Assembly: GCA_051294375.1 (NCBI GenBank)
Contig: CM119269.1
Location: 7,019,552 to 7,083,551 of the forward strand
Direction: 5' to 3'
Source of the DNA: Paraspadella gotoi
Lineage: Eukaryota > Chaetognatha
DNA length: 64,000 bases
Part shown: in pieces, positions 44,302 to 56,140 of the stretch
How positions within the stretch are numbered: position 1 is the stretch's first letter
Layout: each line of letters begins with the position of its first letter
Program-made: the position numbers and the translations under genes
Notes under the pieces: model-generated
The model's input: only the letters and a program-made list of their open reading frames with translations
What the model was told of the DNA's origin: nothing
Databases searched by the model: none

Positions 44302-44907
44302 GCGTAGTGAAAGTTACATACAAAAATTCTAAAAGTCAATTATGAACAACATATTATCATTGAACATTAATTTGTAAAAAATTAATTTTATATTTTTTTA
44401 ATTTTCGCAGTAGGCTATATTTATATATAGTACTATCCTTATAAAATCGAAAATTTCAAAATAGGCTTTCTTATTTTTGATTGCAGATTTGAATTCATCA
44501 AAAGTTGATAAAAGAAAATATAAATCATTTTTAAAAATTCTTTCATTAAGTGGGTTAAAAATAAAAAAACTATATTTAATATATAAAAGTTTAATTTTCA
44601 GTTTAAAATATAGCTTTTTTTAATTTTTGACCCACTTAATGAAGGAATTTTTCAAAAAGAGTTATATTTCTTTTTATCAACTTTTTATGACGAATCCAAA
44701 TCTGCAAAAAAATATTAAAAAAAAACTGTTTTGAAATTTTAACATTTATTGGTTTAGTACTAGTATAAATATGGCCTACTGCGTAAATTGTAAAATTTAT
44801 TATATATTTTTTTATTACATAAATGTTTATGTGTATAATGTTGTTCGTTCTTCACTTTTAGAATTTTAATTAAAGTTAAATTTAGAAATTTTATTACGCC
44901 TTAATGT
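44297..44907. mobile_element. AT-rich palindromic MITE, most symmetric copy
   Basis: AAGGCGTA at the left end and TTACGCCTT at the right; long arms including GTGGGTTAAAAAT / TTTTTGACCCACTTAATGAA and AGTTGATAAAAGAAAATATA against its mirror, centred near 44,590. Confidence 0.78.
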
Positions 44908-45599
44908 CCAACTATTAATTAAAAATCGTTGTTAAAAATTCAAAATTCTTGAGTTGCAAGTTAAACGAAAAGGCCAATCCATCTGATATTTTTTATGAAT
45001 TTTTTATTACTGAATTAGAAAAATGTAATAGAGAGACATTTTTAAATTTCTTTGAAAATGAAATGTTTTTAAACTTTAACCTGAATTCTTTCTAACTGGA
45101 ACGCGTTTATCAAAATGTCTCTCTATTACATTTTTACAAATGTTTTTAAGATTGCTAATCAAATTTTTAAATCAATATTATTGCAGTCGTTTAGGCCGCA
45201 ACTCTTCAAATTCAGTGTAGATTCATTGTAGCTCAAATTTCTTTACCATCTATTTAACTGAAGATTTTGTTCATGACTGGAAAACCAACGGAGTAACGAG
45301 ATTAATTGTTTAATTCTCCCCTTCTAAATTATCCCTTACCGTGTTTTAACTTCTTACCTAGAATTTTTTAACAACCAGATTGAAAAACAAATCTTTAAAA
45401 ATGTGCTTACCCATTTAAAAAAATGATTGAAAACAGATTTTTTTACATAAATAAAAACTTATTTTTATGTGATTACTAATGACTACAATGTATTTCTCGA
45501 TATATTAGCTCTAATACATCAATGATTACGTATTGTTATGCTGAATGACCTTTCTCTTAAATGAGAAATTCACTCAGACGACACAAATTTGTGCCATAC

Positions 45600-46048
45600 A
45601 GGATTGCAAACAGATCCAGTTTCCAATCCTTCTCCCGACTCGTCTCCTGACCCATCTCCCAACCAATCTCCAAAACCATCTTCTAACCGATCTCCTGACC
45701 TTTCTCCTGATCCATCTCCAAATCTGTCTCCCGATTATCTAAAACTAAACAACAAAGTCGAGATTTTAAAATCCAAGTTTGACGTTCTACGTGAAGAAAT
45801 AAATTCTCTCCCTATAGCCCGCTATGTTCCCCCACACCGCCGAACTTTTCAACCCCAAGTCCAACATACTTCATGGCGTCGCAAAAATCCTGCTCCTCTA
45901 ATTCCACGACTCCTGGACCTCAAGCTCGAGCCCTTAAGTTGTTGGAATTGCAGAATTTCCCGACGCTCGTCTCCAAAAGATTTTCTTCTCCCTCCCAGAC
46001 AAACAGATCAGGTACACCTTCTTCCCGTGGCGTGCCTAGGGGGGGGAT
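45600..46048 (+). pseudogene. LTR-element gag remnant, C-terminal part
   Basis: Frame with SPDSSPDPSPNQSPKPSSNR Pro/Ser repeats, DYLKLNNKVEILKSKFDVLR coiled-coil-like segment, ARYVPPHRRTFQPQVQ, and LSCWNCRISRRSSP where CWNC is what is left of a zinc knuckle (the later His/Cys are lost). Ends at the polypurine tract before the 3' LTR. Confidence 0.55.
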
Positions 46049-46049
46049 G
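46036..46049 (+). promoter_or_regulatory. Polypurine tract of the LTR element
   Basis: AGGGGGGGGATG immediately before TGTGGAGG of the 3' LTR; plus-strand priming site by position. Confidence 0.7.
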
Positions 46050-46299
46050 TGTGGAGGACCCTTCACCGAGCCACAGGCCATCCACTTTGGCCGAAAATAT
46101 TGATGTGAAATGTCCTCCCTCTCTCTCTCTCTCTCACTCTCTCTCACTCTCTCTCTTTGAACACTTGACCAGTTATTATTATCTTTCCCTCGATTATGCT
46201 CTAAGGTCATTGTTTACTTCATTGCCAAATATCTTCTGTAAATAGACTCTCGAATCCCTCTCATTACAAGTCGCTTACCAATTATTTCTATGTCTCTTT
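46050..46299 (+). repeat. 3' LTR
   Basis: 250 bp, shorter CT tract than the 5' LTR. Confidence 0.88.
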
Positions 46300-46304
46300 A
46301 ACTT

Positions 46305-48380
46305 ATAATTTAATTTTATACGTACACGTATAAAAAATATAGTTTTTTAATTTTTAGCTAATTTAATATAATAATTTTTGGATCATCATATTTTATATAA
46401 TATAACTAACTTTTCATGAGAATCTCCGAATCTGCTTTCAAAACCTAAAAATAAAAACTTTTTTCTAAATTTTGACATCTTCCATTGTACAGTATAAATA
46501 ATGGCCGGCATGAAAACATTTAGAAATATCCACAAAACTTTTTTTCTATATATCAAAAAATGTTGTTTAGTACAACACTTTCATATGAACAACTATTAAA
46601 ATTTTGAATCTGCACAACTTTCCACTACCCTTATTATATGTACATATATATGTTCTTTTCGTAATCGCCTATCCACCATTGCATTTTTGCTTTTGTATAT
46701 ACAAATGGCAATCCACAAGTCAACTATAGCACTGGTCCGCTGTTCTGTGCGCCCTAAGACTAATTACCACCTGTATGCAAGACTCAAAAGTTTAATTGCC
46801 AATGTTACACATCACATGGATGTGCGGAAGTTTTAATACCTAATATTTATATTACCATTAGTCCCATTTCTCCTTTCACATCTATACTTTTTTAAAAAAC
46901 TCGCTAAGCGCAAAAGAAGAAAAAAAACAACAAGAACCAGTGTGGATCACTCCGATCCTCGATTCCTTAACGCGCGAATCTTGCGTCGGACGAGACCGAC
47001 TTCAGAAGGACCGTCACGCCTAGTCAATACCATGATCTTTCCCGCATACACAATCTTTTCATTGCCTTCTCTAGTCTGTTTAGTTGACTTCCAAACTTTC
47101 TCAGACTTCCGAAATCGATTCCATTCAATTAGACTTTCTCGGCGAAAGCAATCGGCGAAAATTAGATGACAGAGAAGTTCGCACCTGAACTCATCTTGCC
47201 CATCCGAGCATAATTGTCGTCTTCCGCTAATCAACAACTTTAGGAAGGATAAAATGGCATTATGTATATACCGTATGAACTTTGACTAAATTGTAAGGAG
47301 AAATTCTGTCACAGACCTTGAGTCGATGGTAGCAATAGCTCGCAAGAAGAATACTTAAAAAGCTAAATAAATTTCTGGTTTAAAGCTTTAATCTGTATCC
47401 AGAATCCATCAAAAAATTTTAAGATATCAAAAATGTTTTTTTTTCTTATATATATATTAATAATTTTAATTAGGCTAGTAACTCGACTCAAACGAATACG
47501 ACATTGACAAAAAATAATTACTATCAATATCTAATGCTACATGCATAGATTATTTAATGCCTGTATACTTAGCATTTATATTCTCACCGCCATATGGCTA
47601 TACTATATCTATTTTTTGGAAAACAAAGAGAGCATCAATAATCTTAATAATTCATATGCGAATCCAACTTTCGCTTAACAAAAAGTCACTGCCTCATGAA
47701 GCTCTTTATTGGCTTCAGACTAATTTAGAAGCGTGAAGTGAGCACAAGGGAAATAAACATTTTAACTTAAAATATAATTGTCCTGTATTCAATTCTTAAC
47801 GATCATGATGAACATTATTTCTTGTATTTTTCACATTTTAGAATATTTAAACTTGTCCAAAACCCATTTTTTTATAATGAACGTGGGAAAAGAGTGCAAG
47901 ACACTTATATTTATATCCCATTAAGCCTTCTTAAATTTTTTAAAAAAATTTCTTGCTCTTTCTACGGATGTGTGTTAATAGAAGAAATATTATGCAAACT
48001 AACCCCTTTAATGACAAGTAAATCACTGGCCAATGTGCAACATCCTCATCGCCACTGTCCAAGTTCACAAAAAAATTTTTTGTATATAAATTTTTAAAAT
48101 TTTTTTCCTTGAATAAATTACTTGGTTTACACTTTCGTACAACCAGACTCAAGATTTTTTTTTGTAGTAAAAACAAAAGTTATTTATATATTCTAGTTGC
48201 CTAAAAATCCTAGCTTAATTTAATCAAATTGCAAAAAATAAAATTTTAAATATATTTTTTCAAAATATCTGACCTATTACAACTATATTGATTGAACCAA
48301 TTATTGTTTATATAGATGTAAATACAAAAACTGGGAAAGACCCTAAATTAAAATGGTAAAAATAATTTAATTATTCAATC
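46305..48380 (+). repeat. Indel-rich third copy of the transposon block
   Basis: Runs parallel to 27,225-28,150 and then 30,230-31,030, with most of 28,150-29,417 missing. Very frequent one-base insertions and deletions in homopolymers and elsewhere. At 47,412-47,424 it shows the empty TTAA site of the 812-bp MITE. Confidence 0.75.
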
Positions 48381-48408
48381 TACAAACTAAGTTGTAGTTC
48401 ATGCAAAC

Positions 48409-48538
48409 GTGATGTCGCCGGCGATATCACGCACGAGTCGCAGGTGTGGTTCTAATTGGGTATGCAGACTATCGTCATAATAGCGATATCGCCAAGGGCC
48501 CTGGCGATGTCCGCCAGTCCAACTGGCGGACTCGCCAG
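48409..48538. repeat. Cluster of GC-rich hairpins
   Basis: 48,409-48,430 is a palindrome (GTGATGTCGCCGGCGATATCAC arrangement). 48,501-48,538 folds as CTGGCGA(T)GTCCGCCAGT with ACTGGCGGACTCGCCAG: 17 bp paired, one bulged T, 3-nt loop. Confidence 0.8.
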
Positions 48539-48599
48539 TGATAAACCAGTAGCCGCATATAATCAACCGCGCAGCTACACGGGGATCGATCATACGGGC

Positions 48600-49260
48600 T
48601 CTCTCACCATAACCTAAACCAGACCTCGTTACTCTGTTCTCCCCTAACCTAACCGGGCCCGGCGGCTCTGTACATCTTCGTGCCTAACCCCTAACCTAAC
48701 CGCCTCGACTGCATCAACCAATGGGCCCCTCCCCCAACCATATCCCTAACCGAGCCTCCTGTTCAAATTCCAGCCTCCCCCTAACCACTAACCCAGGCCC
48801 GGCCTCCCGTACACTCTCCGTCCAGCCAACCCTACACCCCTAATGCGTCTTCGATATATCACCCACGGGCCTCTCTCCAATCCTAAACCCTACAACCGGC
48901 CCCCCAAAGGCTTCAAGGTAACAATCTCCGTGCCTCAACCCTAATACCCTAATGTCCCTCGCCAGTACCTCCCTAAAGCCCTAATCCTAACGCCGGGCCC
49001 TCCTGTCATCCGACACCCTCCCTATCCCCTATCCTAAAATTGACAATTAATATTAGCCTAAAAATCAAACTTAATTCAACTAACCCTAAAACTTACTCAA
49101 CCTAGCCCTAAACTAACTCACTAACCATAACTACACCCAACTCAACCCAACGCTACCTAAAACCAACTTCAACCTACCCTCAACATCTCAACCCTAACAC
49201 TAATCTGAGTTAGTTTAGGCAAAATCGCCATAAAACTAAGAACGCTAGATGTACGTTCAC
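48600..49260 (-). repeat. Degenerate subtelomeric/telomeric repeat stretch
   Basis: Dense CCCTAA/CCTAAC seeds in GC-rich units (CATCAACCAATGGGCCCCTC, GCCTCCCGTACA) matching 59,821-60,720 with many indels, including ATCTGAGTTAGTTTAGGC and AAAATCGCCAT at 49,205-49,275. Confidence 0.75.
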
Positions 49261-49494
49261 AGCTAAAACGCCAAATGGCGGGGCGTCATTGGCTAAGTCA
49301 CGAATTTGGGTCGATTTTCGCACATGACCAAACATCTCCTGCGTTCTAGTCTATCGGCGATTCTCGCCTAAACTAAACTCAGATTGTAAAATTTATTATA
49401 AATCTTTTTTTTACACTATAATGTATAATGTGTTCGTTTTCTCAACTTTTAGACTTTTATTTAAAGTTAAATTTAGAAACTTTTACACGGCCTT

Positions 49495-49720
49495 AGTCCC
49501 GAAAGGTTAGGTACCGGGCTTGGGCATTCGAAACGCAGAATCGGCTTCCTACTCCAATGACACCGGTCATCGACTGAAGGTGTCATGCCCACAGGCGGGG
49601 TGAACTTGGGCACGCCCGACTACAATTTGTGACTACCTTAATCACATGTATTTCTCATATGTCATGACATGACATACAATGACATGACAAGAATACATGA
49701 CTACAATAAACCTCCTTAAG
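49495..49720 (-). repeat. tRNA-derived SINE relative, degenerate
   Basis: Shares the GGTAGGTACC and GACTGAAGGTGTCATGCCCA flanks with 31,560-31,690, but the tRNA-like part differs (GTTTCGAATGCC as B-box on the minus strand). Confidence 0.45.
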
Positions 49721-50552
49721 CCCGTGTATTTTGACATGGCACATGCACTCAAAATTCCGTCTTTATTCGCTTTATAGGTATTAGGATTTCCTGAAGGCGA
49801 CGCAAAGCAGTCCCTAAGATTTGAGTTTATTGTTTGTCTTACCAAATGAGCCAACCAACTATAGTGAAATATTGCATTTTTAACGTAAGTGGGACAAACG
49901 ACCGACGGAACAGATATACCGACCGATGAGCCGACCCAAAAGTGACTTATAGAGTTGCTTCGGCGAGTAATCGCGGCGCACTAAAAAAACTACAGACCCA
50001 ACAGGAAGATAAACATTAAACAGTACTTTGACGCGGAAGATTCTCGACAACGACGACGAACGACGAAACGACAAAGAGAGACGGCTACATTGAACGACAC
50101 GAGCTTTCATTCATTTGTTCATAATATTTTCCAGAAAAAGTAAAAAAACAAACACCTAATTTTTTTGTAAATAAGAAAAAAAATATTCAAAATTCATGCA
50201 GACCATTTTCAAAATTTACTATAAAAAAATAATTGAATTCGCTCATTAGCATGAGGAAATGTTCGATAACTAAAATCTTACAAAGCAAATGCTGAACAAA
50301 TTCTAGAAAAATGCAGTAAGAAAGTTTGAATTTTACTCAGATTTGTAATTCTGAAAAAGACAGGTAAGTCCTTCAAAATAAAGTTATAAATTTTTCTGGT
50401 TCTTGGATTGTCTAATAAAAGTTATCTTGTCATAGAATCTTAACTATTGTTAATAATATTTATTTAATACTTTCTCTTTATATTACCTAGCACCGTGGAA
50501 GTACTTTACCTGTATAATATAGTATAATTATACAAAATTTATTTTAAGAAAT

Positions 50553-51100
50553 GCATAAGTCCAGATTTGGATTTGGTTTTTTCTCATCATCCTTTCTCAA
50601 TTTGTCGTGGACTTTTAATCACTGACATCAAAAAACTTGATCGATCTTCAACTTTACAAATATATTTTCTAGAGTTTTTTGGGTTGGATCATTATTTTGG
50701 GATTCAATGACTTTTCACACAATAACATCGGGTATTTTTCGCTCTTATTGTGAATCAATCAGGCACCGAGAGGAATTTCAAGGAATTTGGCTCAGGTTGG
50801 TGGAGCCAAAGTGGTGACCTTACTTTTTGCTCTTCCTTGGGTTTGGATTTTAGTCCGCCAGTCACTTATGATTCATTTTTTGGAATGCAAAAATGGGACG
50901 GGTTATAAATAAAAACAAAAAAACTTATTGGTGCCTTGATATGATTCAATGTCTGGTGAGAAAGCCTATTCCTCAGTCCATAATTCAAGGGGTATTTTAT
51001 TTTCAACGCTTACCCTTGGATGACATGAAGAACAAAAATTTCCTCTTTTTTTAAATTTGAACAAAGAAAAGAAAATTCCTGCAATCATTCGTACAAAGAG
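50553..51100 (+). pseudogene. Broken copy of the membrane-protein first exon
   Basis: Aligns by eye with 32,588-33,100 (CGTGGACTTTTAATCACTGA, CACCGAGAGGAATTTCAAGG, TTGATATGATTCAATGTCTG), but about one in 15-20 positions is an extra or missing base, so no frame lasts. Extra bases dominate, a pattern more like uncorrected long-read error than slow decay. The homology also covers the upstream 49,580-50,552. Confidence 0.75.
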
Positions 51101-52982
51101 ACTGTCTGGATTTATTCACCACACATTGAATAACTAAATAATTAAATAATCTCTAAATCTTGAATTGCCAGTAAAAAAAATCATTAAAATCAATTTCAAA
51201 AGTAAAATCAAAAGATTATTTAAAATTCGGTCCAGTTATATTAGTAGCCGTAATTCACGTCCGTAGTTGACTATAGGCCAACAAAAATATTTTGTGCAAT
51301 TACATTGTAATGTTCATAGTAGAAAGGGCAGAATGAACCTTTATCTTTAAGGTTGGTAACGCGGATTAGAATGAATAATTAAATTTCGTAAAAAGACCTC
51401 AGCAAAGATAACAAGGAATTCAAGAAAGATAAGAGAGAAAGAAAAAGAGAAAGAAAGGAGAGAAAAAGAAAGAAAAATCTTTAAAAGCATAAGGATCGAG
51501 CCAGCTTCGAATAGTTAAACGCAAATATTGATGCGAATGATAACCAAATATTGATGCGAGATAACCAAATATTGACGGCGATGATAACCAACTAATTGAT
51601 GCGATGATAACAAAATGGACTGATGTGATGATAATCAAAATGATTTGAAGCGTATATAGTCATTTATTGATATCAATGAATAATCATTCATTGATACGAG
51701 CTAGTCATGTCATTGGAATGCGATGATAGTAATATCATTGACGGCGATGAATCATTCATCGTAAAATAACACAAACAAATGCGTGTATGAGTGAAAGAGA
51801 GAGAGAGAGAGCAGAGAGAGAGAGAAGGCTGACAGTTTTCGCGCCGCCAACAGAAGACGAATTTATTAGGTCTCTCTCGTTTATATAAAAAATAATTCCA
51901 GAATTTTTAAGGAAAAAAGTAATGTTTAATTTGAACTATAATTCTCTCTCAACTCCCTATTATCAGATATAATTTGCCAATAGTGGGCCCAACCGTCCAA
52001 AGTTACAAATAATACATAAAAACGTGATGCATGCAATTATATTACAGCGATAGTGGCCGCATATATAATAGGTCCAATTAGCTTGATTACATGTGACAAT
52101 GCATGTCATTATAAGTTTATTCTTCACTTTTTTTAAAAATTATTCACGGAAATCTCGATGTAAAATTTGTGCATTTTGGGTATGAGAAAAAAGCCCCTGA
52201 ATAAATGGCGATAATAAAAGTTTTTAAGAAGGAAAAAACCATAATCATAATTTTTTCCAAAAAAGAAATCGATCACGCAAGAGAAGAGAGAGCCGGAACT
52301 AGTTTACTCGTATTACCCGCTCGTCGCCTAGTGACGGTGGTGAAAAAAAAAGTGAATAAAATTTTTTTTGGTAAAAAAAGAGAGAGAGTAGAGAGAGAGA
52401 GAGAACGAGAAACGCGCTTATTAGGTCATGCGCTTCCTTGACATTGTTTACTCGTTGCCCTTTATCGCAATCGGCCGACGACAAATCCAGGTCAAATCCA
52501 GGAAAAGAGATATAAAAAGCGTGGAATAATATTGGTGATAATAAAAGTTTTTTAGAAAGGAAGAAAAATAATCAGAGAGAGAGAGAGAGAAGAGAGAGAG
52601 AGAAAGAAAAGAAAAACCGAATTTCTTTCAATTAATACTCCGGTTTATCGTTGCCTCTCGCAAGGCGGCGTGATCTCGGTCAAAGTTGATCTTTTATAAC
52701 ACGTAACGTTTTTCCGTTGCCATCAAAACTGCGTTTTAGGTCATGTTCCTTGACATTGTTTACCTGTTCCCTCAACGGTCCACAGAAGTCCATGGTTCAA
52801 GGAACTAAACAGATGTTATTGCTATATTCACATTTTCTCATAAAAACAAACGCAAAATCCAGATATAAAATTATTGGGATTTTGTAATTGAAAAAAAGCG
52901 AGTCGGAAAATAATGGCCGATAAATAAAAGTTTTAGAAAGGAAATAAAATAATCAGATTTTTCAAAAAACGAAACGATCACG
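51101..52982. other. No gene; patchwork of GA-rich unit fragments
   Basis: 51,400-51,480 matches 33,125-33,190; 51,515-51,770 is the 22-24-bp minisatellite; 51,800-52,960 repeats pieces of 23,520-24,210 (AGCCGGAACT, TAAAAAGTTTTTAGAAGG) in rearranged order. Confidence 0.55.
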
Positions 52983-53841
52983 TAGGACTAAGCTCTGACA
53001 AACAAGGCCAGCAGGTTTTTATTTAATATACTTCTATACCGGCCAAGGTAGAAGATGGCAAAATATTGTTTAATTATTAAGTTCAAAAAAAATCCTACCA
53101 TAAAAATATCAGAAAATATCAACCAAAATCTTTCGGAAAAGTCACCCCTTCTTTGGAAGATGTTTGCCATATTGGAAGAATGTTTTACTGATCTGACTCC
53201 CTAGGTTGAAAACTTCTTATTTGAATTCCCGATCGTATAGCTCCTCTTTTTACTTTTAACTTTAAATAAAAATTTCACACAAAATGGACTAATATCACTT
53301 TCCCATGGTATGCGTATTCATACATAAATCGCATTCTCGATATGGACGTAGTCACGAATAAAGCTAGACCATAAATAAATAAGTCCGCCGTAGATGGATA
53401 TAAATTTTTGAGAGCCTTCAGACATAGGTATGGCATTCACCCTCGCTGACGCGTATGTCACCTCGTAATTTGAAGTTTATTTGTAAATTCACAACATATG
53501 TTAAATGTCGTGATCATTGTATTGAAGTTGAAGCAAAGGTCCTATATTGTTTTACAAGTAGATAGAGAAATTGCATAATCGAAAATATTGATGTCGCGAG
53601 CGGACCAGTTCCATTTAGAAGTCTGATGGTTTTGATGTCAAAATGATGGTTAGTTTTGTCAAAGAAGAAAAAAAAAATGCGAGCCCTTCAGATCAACCGG
53701 AATTCGGAATCGAGTGTTTACATCTATTTTTACCTGATTTTTCCAGCGGGCGTTGTTATCATTATTTGTAGTCAGATTTAACCGAAAAATCTCCATTTGA
53801 AAAAGTCTTCCTCTGATTTCTAAAGAACGACATAGACTCCT
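52983..53841 (+). mobile_element. hAT-type MITE, expanded noisy copy
   Basis: Starts TAGGACTAAGCTCTGAC and ends CATAGACTCCT, collinear with 14,048-14,763 but about 140 bp longer through scattered insertions. No convincing 8-bp duplication. Confidence 0.75.
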
Positions 53842-54640
53842 AGACTCACGCAAGGAAGATCGTAAGAGAGAAAGAGACAGAAAGAGAGAGAGAGAGAGAC
53901 AAAGAGAGACAAAGCTGGACAGCTGCTGGAAGGCCGGGGCTGTAAAGTCAACTGCAAGAGTCCTGAACTCGTCTATTTCTAAAAAGAAATATAATAATAT
54001 ACATTTAAAGAAATAAAAAGAAAGGCAAATCTGTTACAATTGTTTACAATTGGAAAATTGTTCCAATTTTTTTCCAATTTCGCAGCTTGTAAAAGATTTT
54101 TTTTTATTTGTATTAAAAATTAAAGATATAGCTTCTCATTAAGTATTTTGAGTTCCCATTTTTATTATAGGATTTAAAAATTTTTTTTTGAAATTTCATC
54201 TTCAAATATTATGATAATGCAATATGTAAATTAGATTAAAGCATTTCTATAGTACTAATTTGGATATTATAATGAGTACTAAATAATCTCATTGCATATT
54301 GCAGTAAATCAAATGAAGTGGAAATTTAAACAAAAAACTTATCCTAATATATTAAAAATAATCAAAGCTATTTCAAGATGTAAGGAAGCCATAATCTAAA
54401 TTTTTTACTATACTATGATCGCACACTTTTGTAAAACTTTATCATAATTCATAATAATATTATTTTAAAAAAATGGTAAGTCCAACCCACCTATAAAAGA
54501 CGTAGTAGTTTTTATATAAAAATAGCGTGACGCCGACGACGAACCGACGAACGACGTTACAAAAGAAAGGCAATACCTAAAACATTATAGAGCCCTGAAC
54601 CGGCTCGGCCGGTCATGGCTCGATAAAAAAGAGAGATAGA
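53842..54640 (-). repeat. Inverted copy of 38,585-39,200 region
   Basis: TTGTTTACAATTGGAAAATT, CATAATATTTGAAGATG-like and GGCCGGTCATGGCTCGAT on this strand are reverse complements of 39,165, 39,010 and 38,590. Includes a decayed palindromic MITE (54,180-54,345). Confidence 0.65.
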
Positions 54641-55060
54641 AAGAATAAATGAAAGTGTGACTTTTTAAAAGAGTGAGAGGGTGACAGAAATCGTTCAAGA
54701 ATTATCGATAAGGGAGAAAAAATGAAAGCAGAAAGATCAACTATGAGTGGAGCTATAACAGTGGTTGCAACGTTTGACTAATTATAATAAATTTAGAATT
54801 GAAGTAAAAATTTGTTTTGTTGACGGACAATGAATTTTTTTTATTTTTACGTTTTTTTTCTCTGAAAATAAAACAATTGATAGCGCTGTCAAACAAAAAA
54901 AAAATAAATTAATTCTAATTTTTAACCGCGAAAAAAATAGCACGAAAGAACAATGTCTTATCAATAAAATTATAACATCGATTTATAACTCATTTTTCAC
55001 ATAAGGAAAACACAGAAGTGAGCAGAAATCGAGAGCCTTCCAAAAATTTAAAGCTTTCGA
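54641..55060 (+). repeat. Noisy copy of 33,195-33,625
   Basis: GAGAGATAGAAAGAAT, GAGTGGAGCTATAACAGTGG and CACGAAAGAACAATGTCT are shared; homology stops near 55,060. Confidence 0.65.
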
Positions 55061-56140
55061 CTAAACAGAAGGAAGTAGGCGTGTTTTATTAAGGGAAGAA
55101 ATAGGAAGGAGTTTTATTAGACATAGAACGCGTTAGGAATGATGATAATTAATGTACAGAAATATGTAGATTATGCAGAGGAGCAGGCAATAAACAATAT
55201 AACAAATAGTCCATAAAGAGTTTGATGTTTGTTTCTTGAAGGTAAGTTGAAGAGTCCCCATCTAGTCCCCTCTCATCGTTTCTCTGCGTCGGTTTCCTGA
55301 GGGAAAGCCTCCTCTCTGATTGGCTCAACAGAAGACCAGTGGCGGCGCCAATACATGTAAATCCGCTTTCAAGGGCTTAAGCTGACTGTACTGGTGGAAC
55401 TAATAATATTTGATACTTGAGAAAATTTTTTTAACTTGCATCAATTTTAGGATTAATAAAACCCGTAAGGTAAATGAGGAAATTGAATAAAATATGGGTT
55501 GTTGATTTAAAGAAGAAAAAGTGTAATGAAGTCTTAAAATAGAATATTGCTTGAATAGCCATAGTCAATGTCAGTTTGTGCGGGTAATAGTCATTGAAGG
55601 ATTCGAATCCCAACAAATTCTAATCAAAGTACAGTGAAAAATAAACGCAACTCCCAATCAAAACCACCGCACAGGGCTCCAAAACTCTAGCGTTAGTTTA
55701 GTGTGAGTACATATCTATATGTTTAATACTATATATATGAAAAAGGTATGAGAAAAATTTTTTTAGATGAGCATTATTATAACATTTTATAAAAGATAAC
55801 ATTTTAAAATACATAATTAAATATACGGAATATATTTAAATGCTGTACATTTTAAAGATTGTTAATCTATCATTAGGAGAGAGATGTGGACGCGATCCGG
55901 AAAAGCGTAAGCGAACACTGTTGAAGCGGCCGATTTTTGAAGAACCCGAAACCGGGAGGCGATAGAAAAAAATTTGAGAATAAAGGATTGAAACCCGGAA
56001 GCTAATAATAACCTCTGCGTGTTCGTCCTGGTCATATTGTTTTTTATTTGTTAGAAATGAAAGGTATTTAATGTTATTGCAAAATCTTGACTGCTCTTTC
56101 TTGATTTTTCTTTTAAAAATTTGTTTTAAATATTTATTTC
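55061..56140. other. No gene seen
   Basis: Unique-looking AT-rich DNA with two GC-richer islands (55,260-55,390 and 55,880-56,035); short frames only. Confidence 0.45.

Larger units (their letters stand above)
43793..45556 (-). mobile_element. TTAA-flanked MITE, reversed and interrupted copy
   Basis: TTAA at 43,789-43,792 and 45,557-45,560. 43,793-43,945 is the reverse of 30,229-30,080 and 44,930-45,556 the reverse of 30,060-29,418. The middle is a Penelope-like terminal repeat and a palindromic MITE. Confidence 0.85.
43017..46299 (+). mobile_element. LTR retrotransposon, internally deleted and invaded
   Basis: Two direct LTRs (43,017-43,301 and 46,050-46,299) start TGTGGAGGAC and end TATGTCTCTTT. 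The 5-bp target duplication AACTT flanks them (43,012-43,016 and 46,300-46,304), and the uninterrupted target is seen at 27,215-27,225. A polypurine tract (AGGGGGGGGATG) lies directly before the 3' LTR. Only gag-like pieces remain; no protease, reverse transcriptase or integrase frame is present. A TTAA-flanked MITE occupies 43,793-45,556. Superfamily undetermined, since pol is gone. Confidence 0.85.
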
